DNA from: Gemmatimonadota bacterium
Lineage (GTDB): Bacteria; Latescibacterota; UBA2968; UBA8231
Direction of reading: 5' to 3'
Assembly (NCBI GenBank): GCA_028875335.1
Contig: JAPPEF010000114.1
Coordinates: forward strand, 10,572 to 74,571
Length of the DNA: 64,000 bases
Positions 36,811 to 44,227 of the stretch are shown piece by piece (the first letter of the stretch is position 1; each line of letters starts with the position of its first letter). Both the position numbers and the translations under genes were made by a program. The notes under the pieces are model-generated. The model saw nothing but the letters and a program-made list of their open reading frames with translations. It ran no database searches and was not told the DNA's origin.

Positions 36811-37659
36811 ATGCAGGCCCTTGTTCTCTACTACAACCGCTTAGCCAACTATGCGTTTGACGCCTGTATGGCACCCTTGGCAGCGCTGGGGAGATGGGCG
36901 GAGATCCTCGGTGTGGCAGCTGTATTGGGGATAGTGGTTTCGCTGATATTTGCCGCGCTGGTCCGCAGAGAACGCCTGCGCCAAGCCCGCGACGAGTTGT
37001 GGGCCGCCCTTTTTGAGATTTGGCTCTACCGGCGCGAGCCTTTGTTGGTCTGGCAGGCGCAACTAGCATTGTTCAAGGCCAATTTGCGCTATAGCGGCAT
37101 TCTTTTGACGCCGCTCGTCCTTTCTTTGCTGACCAGTGCTCCCTTGTTGATACAGGCCCACTACCGCTTTGCCTTGGCGCCCATCCCGAGCGGTGGTGAA
37201 ACGCTGCTGACCGCGGTATTGGCCCGGCCTTCTGCCGATGTGGCCCAAATGGACTGCAAACTCGAATGGGTCCAGGGAGCGGGTGTGCTGAGTCCCTCGG
37301 TGCGGGAGCCGGCTCTCCACCGCTTGGTCTGGCGTCTCCGACCGGAGGGGTCCGGCGAACACGTACTACGCCTCACGGGCTGTGGGCAGACTGTGGAATT
37401 TCCTCTGTACGTCGGTGGCTTTGCGGGGAGTATAGCTCCGGCGCGTTCGGTCGGCGTTTTGGCCCATCTCTTTGCCCCGCGCGCGTTGCCTCTAAAAGAC
37501 GATTCTGGTTGGGACCGCATTTACGTCGAGTATCCCCGCGCCGGAATCGAACGGCTGGTCTGGCTGACGGTAGGTTCCCTGCTGTGCGCCTTTGTCGTCA
37601 GTCGGTTAGTGGGTAGGTATCGGGCCTATCGAAACTCACGATCTTGGCAGATGCAGTAA
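36811..37659 (+). CDS. Integral membrane protein with three TM helices and a periplasmic domain
   Basis: 282 aa, three bases after the previous stop. Predicted membrane helices at about 32-50, 96-116 and 249-267. A charged, Trp-rich amphipathic segment links the first two (R-R-E-R-L-R-Q-A-R-D-E-L-W). Residues about 120-245 form a beta-rich soluble domain, likely periplasmic. The first half recalls the short-loop helical hairpin of EMC3/DUF106 and Oxa1-like proteins, but the match is by eye only and the overall family is not recognised. Its position behind two anchored phosphodiesterases suggests a membrane partner for them. It ends 28 bases before the FG-GAP protein. Confidence 0.6.
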   Translation: MQALVLYYNRLANYAFDACMAPLAALGRWAEILGVAAVLGIVVSLIFAALVRRERLRQARDELWAALFEIWLYRREPLLVWQAQLALFKANLRYSGILLTPLVLSLLTSAPLLIQAHYRFALAPIPSGGETLLTAVLARPSADVAQMDCKLEWVQGAGVLSPSVREPALHRLVWRLRPEGSGEHVLRLTGCGQTVEFPLYVGGFAGSIAPARSVGVLAHLFAPRALPLKDDSGWDRIYVEYPRAGIERLVWLTVGSLLCAFVVSRLVGRYRAYRNSRSWQMQ

Positions 37660-37687
37660 TTCGCCAAGTTTTTCGCGGAGAATTTCC

Positions 37688-39655
37688 ATGAAATACGCAG
37701 CCATCTTGTCGTCGGTTCTGTACTGTCTCGCCATCCCGGTTTCGGCCCAAATAGTCCACGTGTGGGATCTAGCCGATACCACTCAGACGGGCCAGCTCAC
37801 AGTGTACAACCCCGACGTCAATGATGCCGAATTCGGCACTCCTATTACCGCTGGCGATATCGATGGCGATGGGCGCGACGATCTGGTGATTTCGGCCATG
37901 GCTGGCGATGGTCCCGCCAATGATCGCTCCAATGCCGGCGAAGTGGCCATTTGTTTCAACACCATACCTTCGGGGGGTGGCCTGGACTTGGCCGCTGATC
38001 CCGGCGATGTGGTCACTCTATATGGCGAGGCCCGGCGCGATCTTTTCGGTATTAAGACTCATGTGGCCGACCTCATGGGCGACGGGCGCGCCGATCTTTT
38101 GGTGGGTGCTTTTTACGCCGATGCTCCCGATCGCTCCAACGCCGGCAAGCTCTATATTTTTTCGGCTGAACTCATCGCTCGGTTGCGGGCCGCAGGAAGG
38201 CGCTTGGATTTGGCGCAACGACCTTGGCCGGAGGGGTTGATCACCGTTATCGGCGCTGAACGCGACGACCGCTTGGGGGTGTGGATGACCGCCGGGGATT
38301 TCGATGGCGATGGCCACCAGGATGCGGTGGTGGGGGCCGACCGGGCCTCGGGGATGGCAGGGGAGGTTGAGGTGGGCCGGGTGTACGTCCTCTACGGACC
38401 GCTAGATTCGGGCGCTACTATCGATCTGGCGGCTGCGGAACACCCCTTGAGTATCATCTACGGCATCGATGCCCTAGACCACGCTGGTTCGACCGTGGTC
38501 GCTGGCGATGTTGACGGGGACGGGTACGACGACATCGCCATTGGCGCGGCGGCTTTCGGCACCTTGCGCAATGCGTACCATCGCGTCGGCGGCGCTGGGG
38601 ATGGCCCCGAAAACCAGCGCGAAAATGCCGGGGAAATGTACGTGGTGTACGGCGGTCCCCAGCGGCGTGCGGCCATTGATTTAGCTGGAGATCCGCCCGT
38701 TGATATAACCGTCATTTACGGTGCCGATGGCGGTGGGGGTTCGCCCGACCGACTGGGCGAGGAAATCGTCTTGGCCGATATCGACGGCAATGGCATCCAA
38801 GACCTATTTATCGGCGCGTACCGGGCCGACGGTCCGGGCAATAGCCGCACTGACGCTGGCGAGGTGTACGTGGTGTATGGCGGTCCCCATCGGCGGGGAC
38901 AGCGGCTGGATATGGCTGCGCCGCCGGCCGACGTTACTGTTATCTACGGTGCCCGCGCCGATGCCATTACTGGCGATGCCTTAGCTGCCGGCGATATCCA
39001 CGGCGACGGGTACGATGATCTCTTTGTCGGCGTGCCCGGCGACGAGGGGCCGCTCAAGCGGCGCTTTGCTGGCGGTTTTGCGGTGCTGGCCGGCGGTCCC
39101 GATTTGCCGCATGAGATTGACTTGGCAGACCCCGCAGTACCTGTCGTGTGGATTCAAGCACCCGATCCGATTGATTTTTCGGCCTATTGGGGGGCCAGCG
39201 GCGATATGGATGGCGACGGGCGGATGGACGCTATTCCCAACGGCATGGCCGGCGACGGGCCCGACAATCGACGCGAAAACGCGGGGGAAGCCCACATTAT
39301 CAGCGGTGCTGCACTGTCCCAATATTTGCCCGGCGTGGTCGTCCCCACGGCAGTGGAAGAGGTGGAACGAACCACCCCTGACAAGGCCGCTCTGTTGGCC
39401 AATTACCCCAATCCGTTCAACAGTTTCACGCGAATTCCCTTCGTGCTGTCGATTGAGGCGGATTATGCCTTGGCTATTTACGGGGTTGATGGCCAATTGG
39501 TGCGCCAACTGACCGGCGGCCGAGGGGTGGGCCGCTACTTAGCTGGGTGGGATGCCCGCAACGACGAGGGGCGTCTGGTGGCCTCTGGGATCTATTGGGC
39601 GCGTTTGCGCGTCGGCTCCCAACTGTACCGGCGGCCGCTGATGTATATCAAATGA
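37688..39655 (+). CDS. Secreted FG-GAP (integrin-alpha-like) protein with type-A-like C-terminal tail
   Basis: 655 aa, ATG at 37688. Signal peptide about 1-20 (to S-A-Q). Residues about 40-560 contain repeated FG-GAP blades with calcium loops D-I-D-G-D-G-R-D-D-L, D-F-D-G-D-G-H-Q-D, D-V-D-G-D-G-Y-D-D, I-D-G-N-G-I-Q-D and D-M-D-G-D-G-R-M-D, plus recurring V-Y-V-V-Y-G-G-P, giving an integrin-alpha-type propeller. Residues 565-655 are a FlgD/Por-secretion tail (N-Y-P-N-P-F-N-S, then I-Y-G-V-D-G-Q-L-V-R-Q-L, then G-W-D-A-R-N-D-E-G) ending -MYIK, the same class as the protein at 1355-3178. Expected location: cell surface, calcium-stabilised binding protein. The following 116 bases hold no gene. Confidence 0.85.
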   Translation: MKYAAILSSVLYCLAIPVSAQIVHVWDLADTTQTGQLTVYNPDVNDAEFGTPITAGDIDGDGRDDLVISAMAGDGPANDRSNAGEVAICFNTIPSGGGLDLAADPGDVVTLYGEARRDLFGIKTHVADLMGDGRADLLVGAFYADAPDRSNAGKLYIFSAELIARLRAAGRRLDLAQRPWPEGLITVIGAERDDRLGVWMTAGDFDGDGHQDAVVGADRASGMAGEVEVGRVYVLYGPLDSGATIDLAAAEHPLSIIYGIDALDHAGSTVVAGDVDGDGYDDIAIGAAAFGTLRNAYHRVGGAGDGPENQRENAGEMYVVYGGPQRRAAIDLAGDPPVDITVIYGADGGGGSPDRLGEEIVLADIDGNGIQDLFIGAYRADGPGNSRTDAGEVYVVYGGPHRRGQRLDMAAPPADVTVIYGARADAITGDALAAGDIHGDGYDDLFVGVPGDEGPLKRRFAGGFAVLAGGPDLPHEIDLADPAVPVVWIQAPDPIDFSAYWGASGDMDGDGRMDAIPNGMAGDGPDNRRENAGEAHIISGAALSQYLPGVVVPTAVEEVERTTPDKAALLANYPNPFNSFTRIPFVLSIEADYALAIYGVDGQLVRQLTGGRGVGRYLAGWDARNDEGRLVASGIYWARLRVGSQLYRRPLMYIK

Positions 39656-39771
39656 TGAATTTATGGGCGAGAATTTGCGGTTTCGGCTGGATGATTGGAA
39701 ATTGAGGACGTATTCGGAGCACTTACAGCATAGCGTTTGCCATGAGACCAAATCCGACAAGGAGATGAAAC

Positions 39772-40008
39772 ATGGATACTGAACTCATTCAATCTGATCC
39801 CGCAGTCATGATGGGCAAACCTGTCGTCGCGGGAACGCGCATTACTGTTGAGTTGATCTTAGAGAAACTCTCTGCAGAAGAGACAATCGACCAGATTCTT
39901 GAGGCACATCCCCGTTTGACTAGGGAAGGCGTTCTGGCAGCCTTGAGTTTTGCCGCTCAAGCTCTGCGAGCCGATGTAGTGTATCCAACTGTTGAGCAGA
40001 GTACGTGA
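39772..40008 (+). CDS. DUF433 antitoxin
   Basis: 78 aa with AAGGAG before its ATG. It shows the DUF433 signature: I-Q-S-D-P-A-V-M-M-G-K-P-V-V-A-G-T-R-I-T-V, then I-L-E-K-L-S-A-E-E-T, then H-P-R-L-T-R-E-G-V-L-A-A-L, a small winged/HTH-like domain. DUF433 proteins pair with DUF5615 PIN-like toxins as a VapBC-related type II toxin-antitoxin system. Its stop overlaps the toxin's GTG by four bases. It should neutralise the toxin and repress the pair. Confidence 0.85.
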   Translation: MDTELIQSDPAVMMGKPVVAGTRITVELILEKLSAEETIDQILEAHPRLTREGVLAALSFAAQALRADVVYPTVEQST

Positions 40009-40370
40009 ACCTGCTGGCGGACGAAAGTGTGGATAAACCCATCGTTGACCGCTTGCGGCAGGATGGTCACACCGTGCTATACATTGCGGAGTTGGATCCA
40101 AGTATTGATGACGATGCTGTGCTGCATCGGGCCAATCAGAATAGTGCCCTACTGATTACGGCGGATAAAGACTTTGGCGAGCTTGTTTTCCGTTTGGGAC
40201 AGATCCATGCTGGCGTTGTACTTTTTCGCTTGGCAGGATTGTCTCCAGAAATGAAGGCGGGAATTGTATCGGCTGCGTTTATCCACCGGGGACACGAACT
40301 ACCTTCTGCTTTCAGTGTCATTTCGCCGGGGATGGTACGGATTCGCTCGCGAGCCGGGGAGCCTGATTGA
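40005..40370 (+). CDS. DUF5615 (PIN-like) toxin
   Basis: 121 aa from GTG 40005. The fold is the short PIN-like Mut7-C/DUF5615 type: L-L-A-D-E-S-V-D at the start (D6 and E7 as likely metal ligands), S-I-D-D-D-A-V-L around residue 35-40, and L-I-T-A-D-K-D-F-G-E-L-V-F in the core. PIN-like toxins are predicted RNases. The acidic core residues are intact, so it looks functional. It forms an antitoxin-toxin cassette with the DUF433 gene and ends 106 bases before a convergent gene; nothing else is seen in that gap. Confidence 0.85.
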   Translation: MNLLADESVDKPIVDRLRQDGHTVLYIAELDPSIDDDAVLHRANQNSALLITADKDFGELVFRLGQIHAGVVLFRLAGLSPEMKAGIVSAAFIHRGHELPSAFSVISPGMVRIRSRAGEPD

Positions 40371-40476
40371 GATAAAGAAGTGCTGTCGTGATCGTCTTGG
40401 ACACTTCAGCCCTCGTATTCTAGACAATCCGCGCATTTTATTTACAGGCTGTTTGGTAATTCAACCCTTCTCCACC

Positions 40477-42213
40477 TCAAGGCTGCGCCGGTTCCAATCC
40501 CAACAGCACGATCAAGAATGAGCGCACCCAATAGGCGCTGTTCATGTAGGGGTTTTCGGCTGAGGGCCAGTTTTTCCAATAGGTCTGGTTGTGGGGGATG
40601 CGGTGGAACCACTGGAGCAGGGGAATGGCCGGCAATTCGGCTAGCCAGATCTCAAGGGCTTGGCGAAACAGCGGCACGAGCGCTGGATCGTCGGGCGCGG
40701 TCTGGCCCATCTGATCGACCAAGCGGTCGAAATCCGCGTTGCGCCAGCGCCAGAAATACGGAGTGGCCGTGCCGGTGGGCTGGACGTAGCGGCTGTGGTA
40801 GAGCCGGAGGGTGAAATACGGATCGCGCACGGAGCCGCCGTTGCCCATGACAAAGGCGCGGGCCGTGCCCTGGGTCATGCGGGTATAGGCGTCGGAGAAC
40901 ATGCGGAAGGAGGCGTCAAAACCCGCGCGGCGCAGTTGCTCGACAAGCACGGGCGTGAAGTCTTGGAAGAGGGAGGGAAAGACGACGACGGGGATTTTCA
41001 AGCGCTCGCCGTCTTGCTGCCACATACCTTCCGCATCCCTGCTCCAGCCCTTGCGCTCCATGATAGCTGCGGTCTGGGCTAGGTCGTGTTTTCCCACGGG
41101 ATACTTTTCTAACAGATCCTGAACTTGGTCGATGTAGTGCATCAGCGGTGGGAAGTGGGGGAATGGCAAAAGGGTGTACTCGCCGGCTCCTTGCCAGCCG
41201 ATGGCCACGAGCTGTTCGCGGTCGATGGCGTGGTTTACGGCCCAGCGAATGTCCAGGTCGTCGAAGGGCGGCTCTAGATTGTTGAAGCCGAGGGCTGGCG
41301 GCCACCAGTCCCGGTAGCCATAGGGCAGTTGGCGGCCCGACCACGTGGTGACGTTGGGGTTTTGGTCGAGGAGGGTCTTGATGTTGGAGGGCCGCAAGTC
41401 AATGCACTGATCCATCTGGTTGGCGAGGATGAGCTGAACCCACTTGTTCTCGTCGCCTTGGGGCAGGTAGATGATGCGCTCGACTCTCGGCAGGCGCTGA
41501 AAGCCGATTTGAGCGGCCCACCAGGTCTCGCGCAAATCCCAGAGCCGCTGATGGGGATCGGAGCGCGCTAGGCGATAGGGGCCGCTGACGACCGGCAGGC
41601 CGCGCGCCAAGTCGAGGTTTTTGAACGAGGTTGGATCCTCACCCTCCCAGATGTGCTTGGGCACGATGTGGATGCCGTTGCCGAAGTTGTAGGTAAAATA
41701 GGAGAACACAAAACGGGGGTTGGGCGCTTTGAGCACGAATCGCGCCGTCAGCGAATCCGGGACTTCGACTGCGGCGACCCAAGTGTCCATGTCGGTGGAA
41801 AAGGCCAGCTCTGGGGCGTGGGCCTTGAGCATGTCAACGGTGAACTTGAGATCGTGGGCAGTCCACGGTCGCCCGTCGCTCCACGCCACTCCCTTGCGAA
41901 TGTGGATCGTCACTTCCGTGTAGTCTGCGTTGTACTCGTGGCGTTCGGCGATCCAGGGTATGACGTGGTCTTTTTCTACGTACGCATTGTAGAAGTAAAG
42001 CGGCTCAAACAGGTAGTCGAAGCCCGGGGATTGGGTGCCGACGATAAAGGGATTGAACGAGTTGTAGTCCCGCATCTGCGGCAGGCCGAGGATGAGGGTG
42101 CGGTTGCGGGGGACGTGCTTTATGCCTCCTTCTTCGGAGCCACAGGCGGCGAGCGCTAGGCCGCCGAGCAAGCCCCAAGCGGCGAGTTTTGTCTTTTGGA
42201 GGAATTTTCTCAT
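40477..42213 (-). CDS. ABC-transporter peptide/solute-binding lipoprotein (SBP_bac_5)
   Basis: 578 aa. The ATG at 42213 is chosen over one five codons upstream because it begins the lipoprotein signal M-R-K-F-L-Q-K-T-K-L with L-A-A-C. It shows the extracellular solute-binding family 5 pattern: E-P-L-Y-F-Y-N, then V-T-I-H-I-R-K-G-V-A-W-S-D-G-R-P-W-T-A-H-D-L-K-F-T, then A-V-N-H-A-I-D-R-E, and a C-terminal region with F-R-Q-A-L-E-I-W-L. These proteins capture oligopeptides or related solutes in the periplasm for Dpp/Opp-type permeases. No permease or ATPase gene is adjacent, so it is an orphan in this window. The divergent gap to 42281 holds no clear promoter. Confidence 0.85.
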   Translation of the reverse strand: MRKFLQKTKLAAWGLLGGLALAACGSEEGGIKHVPRNRTLILGLPQMRDYNSFNPFIVGTQSPGFDYLFEPLYFYNAYVEKDHVIPWIAERHEYNADYTEVTIHIRKGVAWSDGRPWTAHDLKFTVDMLKAHAPELAFSTDMDTWVAAVEVPDSLTARFVLKAPNPRFVFSYFTYNFGNGIHIVPKHIWEGEDPTSFKNLDLARGLPVVSGPYRLARSDPHQRLWDLRETWWAAQIGFQRLPRVERIIYLPQGDENKWVQLILANQMDQCIDLRPSNIKTLLDQNPNVTTWSGRQLPYGYRDWWPPALGFNNLEPPFDDLDIRWAVNHAIDREQLVAIGWQGAGEYTLLPFPHFPPLMHYIDQVQDLLEKYPVGKHDLAQTAAIMERKGWSRDAEGMWQQDGERLKIPVVVFPSLFQDFTPVLVEQLRRAGFDASFRMFSDAYTRMTQGTARAFVMGNGGSVRDPYFTLRLYHSRYVQPTGTATPYFWRWRNADFDRLVDQMGQTAPDDPALVPLFRQALEIWLAELPAIPLLQWFHRIPHNQTYWKNWPSAENPYMNSAYWVRSFLIVLLGLEPAQP

Positions 42214-42280
42214 ACTTGTCTCAATCATGTGGGCGCTTGCAAAGGGTGCGCAACATCCGAATAATAGAGGGACGACCTAT

Positions 42281-42523
42281 ATGACGATGATAAGGATTTT
42301 TTTGCTTATGGTAGCACTGCACAGCGCGAATGTAGCCCTAGCGGAGACCGAGGTCAAAGGCCGGCCGGCCTTGGTACTCGACGGCGAGGTGGCCCGAGTA
42401 GTCGTCGATTTGCTGGGCGGCACCACGGGCAATCGGGCCAAAGCTATAGAGGCTGCGGCAGGCGCTGTTGAACGCACGGATGCAGACCTAGAGATGGAAG
42501 TCGATGCGCTATTTATCGAGTAA
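42281..42523 (+). CDS. Small secreted protein, unknown function
   Basis: 80 aa. The ATG at 42281 follows TAGAGGG at usable spacing and begins a signal peptide (M-T-M-I-R-I-F-L-L-M-V-A-L-H to A-L-A-E, about 1-22). The mature part is about 58 residues, with a short beta segment (P-A-L-V-L-D-G-E-V-A-R-V-V-V-D-L-L) and an Ala-rich amphipathic helix ending in D-A-D-L-E-M-E-V-D-A-L-F-I-E. It overlaps the PPIase gene by 20 bases, so the two should be translated together. It may assist the neighbouring foldase. No homologous family is recognised. Confidence 0.55.
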   Translation: MTMIRIFLLMVALHSANVALAETEVKGRPALVLDGEVARVVVDLLGGTTGNRAKAIEAAAGAVERTDADLEMEVDALFIE

Positions 42524-44138
42524 GTTTTGTGGTGTACTGGCTCTGTTGTTGATGGGGTGCGGCGAGGACGAGACCATCGTCGCTCGGGTCGGCGAGGTGG
42601 AGATTGAGCAGGCGGAGTTTGCGGCTTTTGTCGAGCGCCTGCCACCGGGATTGCGCAGTCCCAAGGAAGGACGCGCAGCCGACCGGGAGCACTTGCAGTC
42701 GATGATCGACGAGGAGCTGATGTTCGCTGAGGCGCGCGCGCTCGGGATTGACACCAGCTTGGCGGTTGCGCACCAACTCCGCGAAATGGTGCGGCAGCGC
42801 CTCGTGGAGCGCTACCGCGCCCAAGTCATTGTGCCGCAGGTGGAAGTAACAGCCGCAGATGTTGAGCGCGCCTTTGCGGAGATGGGGTTTGACCGCGAGC
42901 GGCTCTTCAGTCGTATCTTGGTGCGCACCCGCGAGGAGCTAGAGGCGGTCGGGCGCGACCTGCGCGAAGGCCAGCCCTTTGAAGAAGTAGCCGCGCGCTT
43001 TGCCGCCAACGACCTCTTTGCCGCGCAGGGCGATGGCCTGGTCGGCTGGATCGGGCGCACGCAAGCTGCGCGGCGGTTCTCCATCTCACCCGCCGTCTTT
43101 GTGGGTTTGCCCGTTGGACAGGTTGCCGAGCCGGTCGGGTTAGCCGGTGGCTATCAGGTTTTCCGCTTTGTCGAGGATCGCCCGGCCGCGCTCGCCAACT
43201 ACAGCGAGGAAGTGGCCGAGCGGCTGCGCAAGGAACGGACGCGGGAGAAGGAAGAGGAGGAATTCGAACGCCTCCGCGTCCGCTACGACGTGCGCCTAGA
43301 TCCAGAGGGCGAGGCCATCTTGCTCCAGAGTTTGGACCGGCCCTTGACGACAGACGAGTTGAATCATCCTTTCTACGCGTACGAAGGCGGCACAATCAGC
43401 GTGGCCGAGGGTTTGGGCAGCCTGCAGGCGGTTGGAGCACAGGGCGTATTGCAGGACAAGGCCCAAGCCGCCGAGCGGATCGGGCGCTTGCTGCTGCCGG
43501 TGCGGCTCTTCGAGGCCGAGGCGCGCAAGCGTGGCTGGACCGAGGAGGCGGCCTTTGAGGAATGGCGCGAGCACCAGCGTCGGGCATTGATTCTCAATCA
43601 GCTCTTCCAACAGGCCACAGCCGGGGCCGCACCCAGTGAGGATGAGATCAGAGCGTATTATGAGGCTCACAAGGACCGCTACCGTACCCAAGAGGCCGTG
43701 ATTGTCCACGAGTTGTGGACCGCCGAGGAAGAGGATGCTGCGGCTTTGCGCACCGAGTGGGAGGCTGGCGCGCCCATCGCCGATCTGCTCGATCGGCCCG
43801 GAGTGCGCTCGCACGCTGGCGTCGAAGGGCACGGGGTGCGCGAGCACGGTTGGGAGATGCGCCTAGTGCGTCTGTACGAGCCGCGCTATCCCGAGTTGGT
43901 AAAAGCGGCCTTTGCCGCTGAGGTCGACGCGCTCGTCGGCCCGCTAGAGAGCATGGACGGGCACGCGGTGTTCCGGGTGCTGCGGCGGGAGGGCGGCCAG
44001 ATCCAGCCCTTTGCTGAGGCGCGCCGCCGGGCGGCCGCGAGCTTGCGCCGTCAGCGGGAAAACGAGCGGATCGGCGCGTTTATCCGCCAGTTGCAGGATA
44101 AGTACAAGGATCAAGTCGTCGTCTTGGTGGATTGGTAG
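42504..44138 (+). CDS. SurA/PrsA-like parvulin peptidyl-prolyl isomerase lipoprotein
   Basis: 544 aa. Lipoprotein signal with L-L-M-G-C (C19). The N-terminal SurA-like helical region (I-D-E-E-L-M-F-A-E-A-R, about 65-110) is followed by a parvulin domain (about 128-225: F-S-R-I-L-V-R-T-R-E-E, then E-G-Q-P-F-E-E-V-A-A-R-F, then G-D-G-L-V-G-W-I, then G-G-Y-Q-V-F-R-F-V-E). A second, weaker parvulin-like repeat lies near the C-terminus (V-I-V-H-E-L-W-T-A, then G-H-A-V-F-R-V-L-R). Such proteins chaperone outer-membrane and secreted proteins in the periplasm. Its position shortly before the Q3-P4 surface cluster fits a role in folding large beta-barrel and surface proteins (inference). Confidence 0.8.
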   Translation: MRYLSSKFCGVLALLLMGCGEDETIVARVGEVEIEQAEFAAFVERLPPGLRSPKEGRAADREHLQSMIDEELMFAEARALGIDTSLAVAHQLREMVRQRLVERYRAQVIVPQVEVTAADVERAFAEMGFDRERLFSRILVRTREELEAVGRDLREGQPFEEVAARFAANDLFAAQGDGLVGWIGRTQAARRFSISPAVFVGLPVGQVAEPVGLAGGYQVFRFVEDRPAALANYSEEVAERLRKERTREKEEEEFERLRVRYDVRLDPEGEAILLQSLDRPLTTDELNHPFYAYEGGTISVAEGLGSLQAVGAQGVLQDKAQAAERIGRLLLPVRLFEAEARKRGWTEEAAFEEWREHQRRALILNQLFQQATAGAAPSEDEIRAYYEAHKDRYRTQEAVIVHELWTAEEEDAAALRTEWEAGAPIADLLDRPGVRSHAGVEGHGVREHGWEMRLVRLYEPRYPELVKAAFAAEVDALVGPLESMDGHAVFRVLRREGGQIQPFAEARRRAAASLRRQRENERIGAFIRQLQDKYKDQVVVLVDW

Positions 44139-44227
44139 CGGCTATCTTGACAGCCCTAGGCTTTGGCCCTACCTAATAGTTTTTGCCTCCACTTATGCAC
44201 AGATCCTAGGCATGAGGAACTTCCGCG

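Noticed and set aside
1355..39655. A complete type IX secretion system
   Set aside because: Only tail-like cargo domains are seen; no PorK/L/M/N, PorU, PorV or SprA gene is recognised in the window.
44147..44175. TTGACA as a promoter for the ATPase gene
   Set aside because: No acceptable -10 lies at 16-18 bases; the nearest candidates (TACCTA, TAATAG) are poor or mis-spaced.
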